From contig NC_018391.1 of the NCBI RefSeq assembly GCF_000208865.1, positions 1 through 64,000 on the forward strand: DNA of 64,000 bases. The letters are read 5' to 3'. Shown here piece by piece: positions 11,724 through 24,840 of the stretch; within the stretch, counting starts at the first letter, position 1; each line of letters opens with the position of its first letter. The notes under the pieces were generated by a model. The model had not been told where the DNA came from and searched no databases. It saw only the letters and a list, made by a program, of their open reading frames with translations. The position numbers and the translations under genes were made by a program. The stretch is from Neospora caninum Liverpool. Taxonomy: Eukaryota > Apicomplexa > Conoidasida > Eucoccidiorida > Sarcocystidae.

Positions 11724-14528
11724 ATGGTTCTGCTGGGTGTATGCGCAATGGGGGTCGGTACTAGGAGCCTGCGTTCACTTCCTGGTGAGCTTGCGCTCGC
11801 TGGCCTGAGAGCGCGGGCAGACGCTCTGTTCCGTAGCGTTACCGCCTCCAACTTGTCGGCGAGAAAGTATCATTCAGTGGCCTCTCGCGCATCTCGACAT
11901 TTTCGTCGTCCTTCCAGGGTACCCGTGGCAGCAAAGGCCCACTACGTCTCGGTCCCTGCTCTATGTCAAATTTCAGCGGCCAGTTCTGGAAGGCGCGGCG
12001 CAGATGATAAACGCACCGGCAGCAACTCACGAGCACACAACTCGTATGGCTCAAGGCAAGAGGGAAACGACAAAAGGTACTTTTCCTTTGCGGCGGCAGG
12101 CCTTGGATCTGTTCTGCTATATGGTGTGCCTGTTGACGGCGAGCGACGCCGCGCAACTCCCTCATTGGAGAAAACGGAAAAAGTTCACTCGCCAGCGTCA
12201 ACGAACACCCCCTCTTCTTCCCTCCCGCTTTCTTCCGGTTTGTCGTTCTCCTCTGGGTCACAGTTTTTGCTTTTCTCTAGGGGGTTTAACCAGTTAGCTC
12301 TGTGCCAAACTGCCGCGCCCCTGCCGAAAGACGAGAAAGAACAAATGCAGCAAGGCTCACGACCAGCTGATGACCATGAGGAGTCCTCGCACCATGACAG
12401 TCCTTTGTGGCGTTCTGAGGAAAACCGCCCTTTTGACCGCAAGCTAGGAGACGCATTGTTGTTCTGCGGAAACAGTAACGAGCCTCTTGCCCGTGCCGTC
12501 GCAGATCGGCTATCAACGAAACTAGGGAAGGCCGTCGTCAAACGCTTCGCAGATGGAGAGGTTAACATTCAGTTTGCGGACTCTCTGAGAGGCAAGGATG
12601 TGTACATCATTCAACCTACCAGCACGCCCGTGAACGAGCATCTCGTGGAGCTGCTTCTGATGATATCTACTTGCCGGCGAGCGAGTGCGAAAAAGATTAC
12701 TGCGGTCATTCCTTATTATGGTTACGCTAGGCAAGACAGGAAGTTGTCTAGCCGCGTACCCATTTCTGCGGTAGGTAACTGAAGACATGAGGGAGGACTC
12801 TCAGGACTTCGTTCGCCGCATAGGCATGCAAGCGACTGCGGAAAAAGAACGCACGACACCGCGAAGGATCGTGTCGGAGTTTCACACCCGCGCGTCCCGA
12901 GTGCGGTTTTTGCTTGCGGAACGATTCGTTGGTGCGGATGATTTCGCGGGTGGTTAGTTCAGGGTATGTGGGTACGTGCTTCCAAACTTCACTTTTGCCA
13001 TGTGGCACACCGTAGATATTTTGTAATTCCCCCGCGATCGGTTTTGACGGGACGCACCACAACTTTTTTCGACGGAAGATCCAAGTCCCTCGCTGCCGTT
13101 TCCGTCCTCACGAGAGTCGGCGCTGGCGAGACCAGCTGCTCTAGGTTTTCGGTCATGTTCGACGGGTTGCTCCCGTCTGCGGTTGTTGATCCGTGCCACT
13201 CCTTTGCTCGGAGTGGTACGCCCGTGCAGCTGGGACGTTGCTTTATTGAACCACGTCGGGCACATAATGCAGCATCCACACATGGATGCCTCATATCAGA
13301 GGGAAACTGGCGAAACATGACGCCGTGAACGTGCCTCTCTTGTGTCTCAGGCAGACGTGGCCCGGATGATTGAGGCGATGGGCGTGGATCGCGTTGTTGC
13401 GGTCGATCTGCACTGCGGCCAGATCCAGGGTTTCTTCGGCCCGCGGGTGCCAGTAGACAATCTCGAGGCGCAGATCATTGGCTTGGAGTATTTCCACCAC
13501 AAAGACCTCCACAAACCTGTGGTCGTGTCTCCTGATGCAGGCGGTGTCTACAGGTAGGGACGCCTATGAACACCTGCCTCTGGGGAGAAGGCAAAAGACC
13601 GTGCAGAGACGAGGGGAGGTGAGCGCCGCGGCGGCGAGGGAATTGCCGAGAAGGGGGAAGCCGACAGCGGGGCACGCGCGCACCATGGCCAGAAAGACCG
13701 CGTCCTTCTCTCGCGTGCGCACGTGCGCACGTGCGTGCGTGAACGTTGGGAAGGAGACTTGGGGCATAGTGGGCGTTGTTGGACGTACGAGGCATGAAGA
13801 GCTAGCCCCGATGCAATGTTGTTTTGCGTGTGTTGCGCATGTTTCAACGCGGTGCCCCCGGAGAGCCCGGAAATTTCAGGAAGGCCTCATTGCTCGCGGG
13901 TATACCGACTGCGGTATTGCCATGCTGATCAAGCAGCGCCTTCGGGCAAACGAGATTGAACGGATGGACCTTGTTGGATCCGTCGCCGGCTCCGATGTCA
14001 TCATCGTCGACGACATGATTGACACCGCTGGGACACTCTGTGAAGCTGCGCGCGAGCTGAGGAAGAAAGGCGCTCGGCGAGTGTTCGCCTTCGCTACACA
14101 CGGTCTCTTCAGTGGCCCGGCCATTGAGAGAATCGAGGCCAGCCCTCTGGAGGAAGTCGTCGTGACTGATAGCATCAAGGTAAGTCTGGGGCGCGATCCG
14201 CAGGAGCTTTCTTCGGCTCCAAATTACATTGTCCTTTTCTTTCCTCCGTACTAATTGCTACGCTGTGAACTCCTTGGTTTCACCACTGGAGACACGCACG
14301 AGGCGGTACAGTTCTTGGGAGTGCTTGCTGCTGATGCTGTTAGCGGCAGCAAGGTGGAATTCTCGGTGACATCCCCTTTGCGCGGCATGTTCTTTCCTGT
14401 AGGCTCGCGCCGAGGTGGCGAAATGCCCGCGCATCACTTCGCTCTCCATCAGTGTCCTTTTGGCAGATGCGATTCGCCGCATTCACCAGAAAGAGAGTCT
14501 TAATGACCTCTTCAACGTCAAGTACTAG
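11724..14528 (+). CDS. PRPS: Ribose-phosphate pyrophosphokinase (PRPP synthetase)
   Basis: Makes 5-phosphoribosyl-1-pyrophosphate from ribose 5-phosphate and ATP, the entry to nucleotide synthesis and purine salvage. Exons are 11724-12770, 13351-13553 and 13864-14179, then terminal coding up to the TAG at 14526-14528. The catalytic core begins near residue 241 ([16 protein letters not shown]). It continues with RFADGE, the substrate loop [12 protein letters not shown] near residues 333-343, [21 protein letters not shown] and the PRPP-binding loop [14 protein letters not shown]. It ends with [14 protein letters not shown] and a terminal NVKY. The first three exons join in phase (PISA to ADVARM; VY to RARKFQEG). 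The strands between 14180 and 14452 are unresolved: a coding stretch reading KVEFSVTS lies near 14352-14375, but I could not find a clean donor for it. The 240-residue amino-terminal extension is unusual. It is Arg/Ser-rich at the start, which would fit organelle targeting, and carries a short hydrophobic stretch near residue 120. Confidence 0.93.
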
Positions 14529-16121
14529 AATGCGAATAAGTGTGTGCGAAGTTTGCCACCGCTGACACATGGTGGAATCAACACGAGGGAGATGGCGACG
14601 TGCGTGTCTCCCGCCTTGTGACACCATTTTTCGGTTGGCGGTGCCGCCAGTGCACACCGGTAGCGACGTGTTTATATTTTTCTCAGTTCACCATCTTGAC
14701 GCTGTCGTGCACCACCCGCTTGCTGTCTGTTTCCATTTGTGTGTGTCCATGCGGTGGGAGCTGCGGCCACTTGCACTGTAAACGTGCAGCACACATGGAT
14801 GCGCGCGTGCCGCTGCATGAACTTTTTCTCGATTCGGCACTCTGTTCATGATTTTGTGTTTACCGAGCACACAGGCTGAAGGGCCGGGGCCGATGCACAC
14901 AAATTGTTCCATCACGTGGTATGTCAGCATGTGCCGATAAAGGGTGCCTCTTGCCAACCACTCGTCGCTCCGTCGCTTGGAAAGCGGGATGCAGACGAGT
15001 GGTTTGCGTTCGAAACTGTAAGAAAGTACTAAGGCGGACGGGGCGGAGAAATAAAGGCTGACTTAACTGGAGCTCGGCCCCCTAGACTCAGCAGTGTGGA
15101 ATGTGTTCCGTATTGATGCTCTGGCCAGTTGTGACGACCGGTAACGACCTACGCCGGCGAGCTGGCCCATGCCCCACTGCGATACCGCTGGACAACGTGC
15201 TCGCGAATTCTCAGGGTTCACTGTGTATTCTCCCATCAATTTTCAGCACACATCGTGGAGGCTGGCGAATTCGATGTGACAAACGCACGCGTCAATTCTC
15301 GTCACACAGAATGAAGATGCTGCGTGATTCCCCCATCCGGCGGCAAACCGCCACCCCGCAAACGGGCTTCTTCCTGACGCACTCAGCGGCCGGGCAAGCC
15401 TTGGGAAGCATTCCAGTACAGTGTGTCAGTTTCCCGCTTTTCGCCGTTGCTCGAAATCAATCGGCACGCTGTCGCCTTACTGTTTCTGCCACGTCTCGCA
15501 AGGACGCACTCCGGGCACCGTGCCCCACGAACTGTGCTAGTACCTGGCCGAGCTTGCCACTCTCCAACAAATGTGATGACCGCAAGGGTCATCAAGGATG
15601 TACTGTGTGTGGAGGCAACCACATGCCCCAGTGGCTTGGCTCCGGCGCGCCTCGAGTTGTCGCCATCGCAGAAGACCCAAATTCGGGTGTCATCGCAGAA
15701 AAAGCGACTTGTGCGTGCGATTCAGTTGGCGACTCCGCACACCATTTCACAACCTATCGTAACCCGTCGGTAGCCGTTCAGCCCCACGAATTTGAAGCGT
15801 GGCCCTTCGCCTCCTATGGCCATCAGAGATCGATCGTAGGCGGTGTCCGCTGCGTGAAGCGCTGTTCGTACGTGCGTCGAGTATAAAGCCGAGGCACTGC
15901 CGACAGCCGTTCACGATGAACAACGGCAACGGCCGGCTCCCTCCACGAAGAAAGTATCAAAATCGGACAAGTCTAAAAACAACAGCGGATGCCTTCTCAA
16001 GCGAGCCTCACAGAAGGCTGCAGGGACACACTGGCTTCTGGCAACGAGAAAACACATTGCCCGTGGAATCATCTGCGAACTTCTGCACACAGTCGTACGC
16101 ATTCGCGGCCTCTCTGTAGAA
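14529..16121. other. Convergent 3' intergenic region
   Basis: This lies between the stop codons of PRPS (+) and the TFIIIC-like gene (-), so it should hold both 3' UTRs and polyadenylation sites. An open frame of 261 codons at 15101-15886 (+) is longer than expected by chance. It has no recognisable domain, no splice partner, and overlaps a second open frame (15423-15773). I treat it as unproven. Confidence 0.5.
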
Positions 16122-19100
16122 TTAGTCAGCCCGACACAGGTCGCCTCGACACAGGGGGCAACTGAACGCGGCACCGCCACCACTTAAAGCCGAACCTATC
16201 TGCAGCCAGATAGCCTGGCGACTTGCCTCTTGCACACCACGCAGCTTTCCTTGCCTACCGGCGTCCGCTGCATCTCTTGCGGGAGGCGTCCCGCAAGATG
16301 TTGCGAGACAGCCGTCTGCCCCGACCCAACCTTCGCGGCGGTTCGCGTTTTGCCCCGGCGGCCCAGGACTCAGCAGGTCGGGTTCATGCCGCCTGGCGTT
16401 ATCCTCAGTACGTCTGAAAAGGACCAGCTCGGCCTGTGTTCCACAAATGAGACACAAGTATAGCGCCTTCACGGAAGCGGTTCCTTCTTCGACGTTCTCA
16501 ATGTTGACCTCTGAATCGATTTCGCCGGATGTCTGCAACCCGTCCACTCCGGGGGAAATGCCTGGCAAACCATGTGCAAACGTTTTCTCTCGCTCTCCAA
16601 CAACGGATGGTTTTTCTCTCCTCGGCCAGTCTGGAGCTGAAGGCCCTCCGCCAGACGCATTGTCCTCTAAACGTGGCACTTGGAACAAATCCGGGAATTG
16701 CAGAGTGATCCTGAAAGCTCCAGAGTAGGCGCCGCGTTGGCCGCGCAGACACTTGGACGAGAGTTGCTGGCTTCCCGAAAGTGGATTGCCTTCGTGACTA
16801 TCCCGTGAACAGGTTTCCTTCTTCGAGCTCGAACACTTCCAAAAATGGTTCAAAACATCGACGAGCGCACCCCGCAGTTTTCTAGGTAAGTCGAACGCCG
16901 CTTTCCGGCGCTCTACCATTCCCACCGTCTCTCCGGCTGCTGCACGACGCGCCGCTGTCTTCGCCGTTGACGACGAACTGGCATGAGACGGGACTATGGT
17001 CTTTGCCATGCCCAGGTCCCTCGACGGAGACCCGGCCTGCGGTGATTCGACGAGCGTTGGGGAAATGGAAGGTGTGTATCGGCCACGATGCATGCGAGCG
17101 ACGTGTTCAGCGCCGCGAGAGGAAAACGGATGGCAAACAGGTGGAGGCTGGCACAAACTGCTAACTGCGGCCAGACGCTGCAGCAGGAACACCCGGTCAA
17201 CTGCCCGCATGTGCGACTCAGCGACGTGATGAGCAGACCCAGTTGACGCATCGAAGGGGTCTCCTGTGGGCGCATTTGCTTCGCACCGGAGCGTGGCTCT
17301 GCCGGACTGTCCACCGCCTGTGGCGGCTACCGTCGAAAGCCAGGCAGAAGCGAGGTCCATGACTCTTTCCCAGTGCCACAGCAGGCCCGCCCACCTCCGC
17401 ACCTGGCAGTTGTGGACACACTGCTGGTGTTTTTCCGAATAACTCTCTTGGGCTTCACATCCCAACTCACCCACCGCCGTGGTGGCTGCGCCTGAATCAG
17501 GGCGCGGAGGCGTCTCGCGATCCCGCCCTCTGGACGCAGACTCCTCGCCCCTTCCTGCTTGGGACGCGGCGCTGGTGTCATGCGCGGAAGCCACAGTGAA
17601 GGAACCGGAGCTGTGCAGCTTTAGCCCGTCGACGCCTTGTCGCAGATGGCGAAGCAAACAAGTCAGAGGTGCGAGCCGCTCGGCGCCTGTCGAGCTTGGC
17701 GCCGCCAGAGCGGCAAGACCAGCTCTCTGAACAATTGTGAGGAGGCGACGCTGGAAACTGAAGGTGTCCGCCATGGAGTCGGCTGCTAAAAGCAGCGCAC
17801 CCAGGAGCACTCGTCCTCTCATGTCAACCTCGGGAGGTGGGAGGGAACACTTTGAATTTTCCTCTGATGCCTCCTGAGACAGGCTGGAGCGTACCGCGCA
17901 GGCGTCGTCGCACCGGGCGAATGAACAGTCATCCACGCCATGCACCGCGGCCGCGGCAGTCTCCCGCTGTGCTGAGTTTGGCTGCCGCTCCACGAGGTCG
18001 TCCACAGACCCGGTGGCCTCATCCAAGCATGCGGCGGAAGCAAGGCCATCCGAGCTGCACTGAGAGAGGGCCTGTAAAAATGCCGTTCTCAGGAGATCTG
18101 CAGCTACAGATGGAACGTCCTCGGGTTTCACGCTGGCACCCCAAGACACCGAACCGTCCTCCAGCATGCGAAGCCCCGTGGTGCGTTGACACAACCAGCG
18201 CTGCATTAGGTCGCGGCCGTCCCACCCCCCTCCTGGTCCATCGCACTGATGGCTGAATCGCGGAGAGATATCTGCCCGCCCAGTTGCCTCTGCTCCAAGT
18301 TTGCCGGTCCACTCCGTGGCCCAGTTCCCGAACGCCCATTCGCCACCCTCTGAAGCGAGGCCGTTCGAACTGCGATACACACACCGCCCAAGCGATTCCT
18401 CGTCCCCGCTGAACCCGTCGACGCTTTCACGGTCATGAAGCAAGTCAGTCGACAACTCTTCTTCGAGCTCGGCGTCCTCCCACGTCAAACGTGAGGCCAC
18501 TCCAGAGCTCTGCTGTCCTTGTCGGCGTTTCGGAGCTGCCGCTGGCCGCGGGTCGGACGCCAAGGACGACATCGCGGACCATGCAGGCTGCGTCGGACCG
18601 TGAAGGAAAAACGCGAGTTCCCAGAGAGAAACGGAATCGACAAACTCTAGCGAAGCCCGCGGAAGGGACGGAGGGAGAGCTGCCCCACGCGACCCAGAGG
18701 GGAAGGAACTCTGCGTATCGGCTCCGTCGAAAGCCACCTGGGTCCCCCCAAAACAACAAGGGGCGCCGTCCCCGTTGCCACCATCACTGCATGCTTCTGG
18801 AGAAGGCGGCGCGTTTCTCTGCTCGCTGCCCGGGACCGTGTGGCGAGCCTCGCAGGGGCCAGGGACAGTCTTCACTGCAATCTCTGGAAGGACCGAACTC
18901 TTCAGCGGGAACTGCAACAGCAACGCAAATAGAGCCGCGCGCGCTTGCTGGCAATGCCGCTGCCACGCCGTCAAAAGGAGCTCGGTGGCTGAAACAGCCA
19001 TGGGTGCAACTGCGACGTGTACGTACACCTGCTGGTGTAGCGTGAGAGAGAACAGCACGGCCCCTGACGAGGAGACGGTGAGTCCTGAACACACACGACG

Positions 19101-22100
19101 CGACAGAAACAGAGAGCTCGACTTTAGAGGTCTCATCAGCGCAGCCGTCAAGCATTCATCCCGGTTGACAATACGGCGCCCGCCATCGGGCGGAGAGCTG
19201 AAGCAATCCTCCGAAAGACGCACACAGAGGATCCGCCGTCTCCTTGGCGCACCGAAGAAGTGCAGAGTCCGTACCGGGCTAGGCGCCACCTGAGTGTAAG
19301 TGTGAGAGCAGCGCTCCTTCCCGTGTCCGTCCGACTACCACAGCAACACACAGCGAAACAAATCTAGCGGGCCAAGAATCGAGACATCAGCGGCGGAGAC
19401 TGAAGAGCACAAGTCCCACTTTCCACGTTAGACTCTGTGTAAAGCAGAATCGGATGTCATCTCCTACCCAGTACAGTGCTTCGTCCACAGGACGCGCCTC
19501 CACTCCTGTGCAGTCGCTGATCTTGTCCCTGCATGCTGCGCGGTCTGAGCTTGCCGAGCTGCTGCATCACTTGGAGTTGGTGGGCAGACCGGCCGCGCAT
19601 CTCGCTCAAGAGAACACCTAGATTCTTCCCGTCGTCGAAAACGGTCGGTTCCCCTCCACCATACGGGCCACCGTTCCTCTCGCGCGCGCCAGCCTCTTCT
19701 CGTAGGCTTCCCCTTTCGTTTCTGGAGCCGCGTAACTCGCGCCTCACGTGGGTCTCCTCGTCGCTAGTGCCCGGTGGGGAGTCAGCATCAACACGGAACC
19801 CTGCTTCCCGGGCTGCTGCTGCATACACGGCTGCGATGCTCGGAGTCTGTTCGGCTGACCCAGCCGCCCCCACCCTCGACTCAAGCCCACAAGGTCGAGA
19901 TCCACATCGATCTTCATCACCAAGCGTGTGCGTCTCGGCTAACTTGTGTCGGGGACGCCGCGCTCCACAGGCCAGCGGGTGCAACAGAGAGCCCTCACCA
20001 GCTGTTTCGGCGACAGAGCCTGTAGACTGTGTGAGTCGAACGAGCGTCCAGCACAAGTCCACAGCGGGTGCGTGGCCTCGGTGAGAACCTGGAGGCGAAG
20101 TGTGCGGGCCACGGGAAAGCGATCCTAGAACAAAAGTGACGGTGACACCGGAAGAATCAACTGCTAACAGAGAGGCCTGTGGAAGCCACGCGTTTCTTTC
20201 GACGGGTGAGAAATTCGGCGCAGTCCTACACTGCAGCGCCGGCAGAAACGGCGAGACCGCGTCCCACTGCAGACAACACACATTGAAGCAGGAAGGACAG
20301 ACACCGGGGTTTCGCAGCGACCAGTGCCTGTTCCACAGAAGACCGGCGAACGACATAATAGGCTGGACAAAGTGTGGATCGAGGCTTTCGAAGGCGGCCA
20401 CAAGCTACGGACGCGAGCCCGGTTCATTGCAAATGCCGGTGTTGAACGGCTCTGATAGGGAAATAGCTCTTCAGCTCCGAGTCCCTGCCTATACGGGGGC
20501 GACCTCTACTACGCTCCAACCCCCTCATGAGCGCATGCGCACATGATACATTAGAAAAGGGATGGGACCAGGAAAGGAAAGCTTGCTACAGCGGCTGACA
20601 GCGACGAGCCGCGAGAATCTCACCACATTGGCAGGGACGTGGTTGAGAGGCACAAGAGACACGAAAGAAGTGACGACAGGGACGCCTCCGCGGTCGCTGG
20701 GCTTGGCTGGGAGTCCACGCCTAGACACCTCCCCCGCTCTCTGCACTGGTAGAAACGTTCCATTTGCTTCCCGGGCTGGTGGGATGGAAAATCCGTCCGG
20801 TCGGCCAGAGGGAGAGTGCGCATCCAGACACGGTTTCCCAGCGTTTGTCTGATCCTCAAAGCGTCCAGCTCTCAGGTGTGTCGACCTCTTTGGCCATCCG
20901 TTCTGCGGAGCCCCCATCCACCTGTGGCCGTCAAAAACGACAGCCCTCACAAGTTCGCCGCATGCGCACACCGCCCACAGCCACGGCGCCGCCCCGAGGG
21001 TGACTTCTCTGGCATGCGTCCCGTCCCCAACCACGGCTCGACGGGGCATGCGCCTGCCCTGTTCATTATCCGCCGCCTTTCCAAACGCGGCCCCGCGGGA
21101 AGGCGTCGGGTGCGACGCCCTGGCGAGTTGCGAACCCGCGAACCGTGAAGTTCCGCGACCGAAAAACGGTAGGAAGGGCTGAACGTGCAGATGGACGGCA
21201 GGCACGCCGAGACTCGAAAGCAACAGCTGAGGAGGCGCAGCAGTGCAGCGAACGATCTGTATGACTGCATCGTCCCGAGGCACGGAGCCCGCCAGACGCG
21301 ACTCTCTCGAACGCACAACCAGCCCACACGGAAAAGCTAGGAGAGACCCATTACACGTTGTGGCGAGAACCTGAAAATGGAAGACGGTCTCGACGCTCTC
21401 CACAGTTTCTTCCTCCGGGGTGGAGCGGTTTCGGTGAAGCAGCGATGTCGACTCCGCGGTCAAGGGCGTGAGTGCAATGTCACTAATTGCCTGTCTCCAG
21501 TTCGGCTCCCACGAGAGTGGCGAGTCTTTGGAATTCTTGGAACTCCCCGGCATGAGCAGCACTTGGACCAGCAGGGCGAACGGCTCACGAGCGTCCGTCT
21601 CCTCGTTCCGTCCTCTTCTCGTTCCCTCCTGTTGAGGCGCACTGGTCACCGCAGCAGAAAGCAGGCGCTGTGCCTCGGCGTGCTGCGCGGCGCTGGCGAG
21701 CTGCCGCCACGTGCGCGGCTGTGGGGATTCCGATCCTGCCAAATTGCGCTGGGTCGGGTGGTGCGACTCCGCGAAGCCCTTCGTTCGGGCTGCAGCCTTC
21801 GATTCCTTGTGCGCGGATGTCTTCCGTCCCTTTACACTCTCACGGCCGTTTTTCCTCGCGGATCGGCCTCGGTCTTCTTCGTCCGAATCCTCCTGTCCGA
21901 CGTCGCTGCCGTCGTCAAGAGATTCTTCTTCCAAGTCGTCTTCGTCACTACTCGACTCCGGAGAACTCTCTGCGTGATACAGATCGTCGTCGCTGCTCAT
22001 TTTCCGCTTTCGTTTTCTTGCAGGTCCGCGCACCTGACTCCTCTCCTCTGCCTTGCTTCGTCCCTTCCGCGTCGGCCTCTTCACACCTTCGCTCCCTTTA

Positions 22101-24840
22101 CGTCTAGCGGCACTCCTCGGTCCACCGAGGGCGTCCTCGCGGGCCTCATCGGAGTTCCCACTGTCGCTGGAGGCGTCGTCGCTGTCTACAACTCGAAACG
22201 TCGCGCGACTGCGGCAAGCCCTGACGGGCCGTTTGGCCTTCGCATCAGGCGGAGCAGATGCAGTCGCTTTGCTCGAGGCTCTGCGTATCTGGTCTGCGTT
22301 CTCTGCGTCTGCTTTCTCTCTCTCATCGACTGGTTCTAGGGAAGCGCCCCTCTTCCCTCGCCGGTCTTTTTTCTCCCTGGGGTCTCGACGCGACCCTCCG
22401 CCTTCCGTGAGCGAAGCGACACCCGCTCTCTCCTTGCCTCCTTGTACGCCAACTGCTGGGCTCGTGCCGCCGCCCTCCTGCCCTTCTTGTCCGTCCTCGC
22501 CCTCTTCATCTGTTTGCTCCGCGGCAGCACGCCAGGGGCCTCCCGTTCCCGAGGTACGCCCGCCGCTGCCTCTCTGGGACACTTTTCGTCTCTTTCCCGC
22601 CTTCATGTTCGCCGCTGGCGTCGGACAGTCTTCGCTCATTGCCGCACTTGCGCGTGCTTCGTGCCCTGTCTGCGCCAATGAACAACCACCGTCTCTGCGA
22701 AGTGTCCTTTGAACACAGCCCACTGCGTCCGCGGTCGCCTGCTGCCTCTCCATACCCTCTTGTGGGCCTTCTGGCCGATTCCACACCCCTCGTGTAGGGT
22801 GCGCGCTGTCGAGGCTGTCTTCATTTGCTCGCCTCTGCAGGTCTGCCTCGCGATCCGCGCAGAACTCAAGCGCGGTTCGTCGGTTGGACAGCCAGAAAAC
22901 GGAAATCGCATGCGGCCCCGCCACGGCGCAGATACAGCCACGAACAGTTTCCGCTTCCACCTGCAAGTCGCCTTTTGGCTGTGAGCTTCCTGCCGCGTCT
23001 CGCTCAACGCCAGCGTCGCCGGCAAAAGCGCTCGAGCCGGATCGCTCCGGTTCGGATCGAGCCGAGCGGTGAGGACTCCCGTTTTCCCGCTCAGATGCTC
23101 TGCAGCACCTCGCTCGCACCGCGTCGTCTGCCTGAGACCCGGAAGCCTCTGCATGCGGCGCGGATTCCGACCGCGCAGACTCCGAGCGCTTCTGCTCGAG
23201 GGAACTGTCTGCCAAGCTCAGTCTAGCACATCGACTCTTCCGGCCGAGCCGGAGAAGCACAGGCAAAGCCGCGCTGGAGGAAAATGCGACAAGCGGCTCT
23301 TTCCAAGCGAGAATGCGAACAAGGTTGGCACAGGCACCCAAGACGAAAACTCCCCCTTCTCCGAAGACGGGCATGCGGGGAGAGGGAGCAGAACCGCCTT
23401 CGTGCTGCGGCGTTGCGCCACAGGCAGGTTCACCGCGTGCTCCACCGTCAGCGCGAGAAGGCACGCGCCCCGGTTCATGTCTGCGCACACGCTCATCGGC
23501 GGTGGCGTGCCCACCTGCCGCAGCGGCTTCGCCGCAAAGGTCGACTGCGCCACATCCCACGGGATTCTCCTCGCCTGCATCCCCAGTGCTGGCTTCCGCC
23601 TCCGCGCAAACAGTCCACCAGTAGCAGAGTGGCTGCGAGCGGCTTGCATTTTTCACGTTCAGTATTGATCCCTCCGCAGACGGTTCAGGCTGTCCTCGCC
23701 CTCCCCCGCTCTGCGCCGCGCGCGTCGGCTCGGCCGCGCGACGCAGTGATGCGTTCCAAATTTCAGAGAGGTCAGAAAGCAAAGCGAGAGAGCGTGGGAT
23801 GGGGCTCCGCCCTTCGGGCACGCCCCACAGCGCGATGCTTCCGTCGCGAGTGGCAGTACAGAGGAGGCACGCGCTCAGGTCCAGATGCGGCTGCTCAGGA
23901 CGCGGATTGTAGCGCGAAAGAAGAGGTGGACTCCAGCAGTAAGATCGAAACCTGCAGCCCATAGGCGACACAGGATTCGACGGGTAGTCCCAAGTCTGAC
24001 AGAGCGCTGGCAAGACGGGACCACGCCCCCAGACACAGGCGCACAACAGCTAGGACGGAGTCGAAAGCAGATTCAGAGGCCACGGCCGACAGTGCCGCCG
24101 AGCAACTGAGACAGGACTATTTATAAGCTTTTTCTGGGGAGTATATACTCCCAGTTGGACCGGCGAGAAGGGAAGTGTGCTTCAAAGAAAAGGGATGTTT
24201 AGCCGGGAAGTTAGCAGCCGGCTCAGAGTGTCTGCCGAGCAAGATGTTCCTAGCCGGCCAGCCGCAACGAGCAACCACTTTCTGTGCCGCAGCAACGTGA
24301 ATAAAGGGCCAAAAGCCAGGCTGTGCCTTCCACTCGACCCTGGATTGGGAGCAAGGACCTGCCGCCCCCGTTGCCGCGCCTCTACACGAGTTGCTCTCCT
24401 TACCTGCGGTTCCCTGGATCTTCAGAGGCTCCTCTTAGCATACGAAAAACCTCAGCCGTCGCGCCTCGGTGCCCTCGCGAACGGGACGTCGATACAACGC
24501 CTGCAGAAGAAGAGGCGTCCGTTTCGGGGGCTGCTGCCCGAGCCTTGCCGTGGCAACAAGAAGACGAGGGAGAAGTGGAGCACGCGACATTGGGGGGGTT
24601 AGACGGTGGAGGCGGGTGATGGAGCGGACGGAGAACTGAAACCACCGCCGATCCGTGGCCGGAGAAAGGCAAACGCCGAGCCGGATCCGTGACGGCTACT
24701 GCGTCCAGAATGCAGAGGCTCGTTCCGCCCGTCGAGCACGCCAGGTACCGACCATCGGGAGACGGTCGGAGACAGCCTGAGGATGGGCGAAGGGCTGAAG
24801 ACCGCAGAAGGGTAGAAGAGAAAGAACCACGAAGGCGCAA
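16122..24840 (-). CDS. Large WD40-type protein, probable TFIIIC delta (90-kDa)-like subunit
   Basis: Proposed exons on the minus strand are 24840-24404, 23951-20624, 20404-19571 and 19289-16122, about 2588 residues. Every join is GT-AG and phase-consistent. The amino end reads like a first beta-propeller blade (PSPDGRYLACSTGG, then a second blade with CTATRDGSIALWGVP). It is followed by SDLSEIWNASL, resembling the DLTEIY element after the first blades in GTF3C4-type TFIIIC subunits. Further blade-like strands occur in exon 2 (WLWAVCACGELVRAVVFDG) and exon 3 (LLAVDSSGVTVTFVLGS). A 350-residue acidic/basic low-complexity block splits the propeller. The carboxy end carries paired cysteines: CLICG, then CLATSCG, then a final CPLCRGDLC, consistent with the zinc-binding end of that subunit. 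If right, it acts in RNA polymerase III promoter recognition. The size is about three times that of the human subunit, explained by inserts. Alternative: another WD40 scaffold with a zinc motif. Confidence 0.55.
24137..24152. repeat. 16-base perfect palindrome in intron 1 of the TFIIIC-like gene
   Basis: The sequence GGGAGTATATACTCCC is its own reverse complement. It lies in the first intron (24403-23952 in minus-strand order) of the TFIIIC-like gene, near its 5' end. It could be a protein-binding site or chance. No second copy was noticed. Confidence 0.6.

Noticed and set aside
15101..15886. 261-codon plus-strand frame downstream of PRPS
   Set aside because: It lies in a convergent 3' region with overlapping frames and no domain, so it was not called as a gene.
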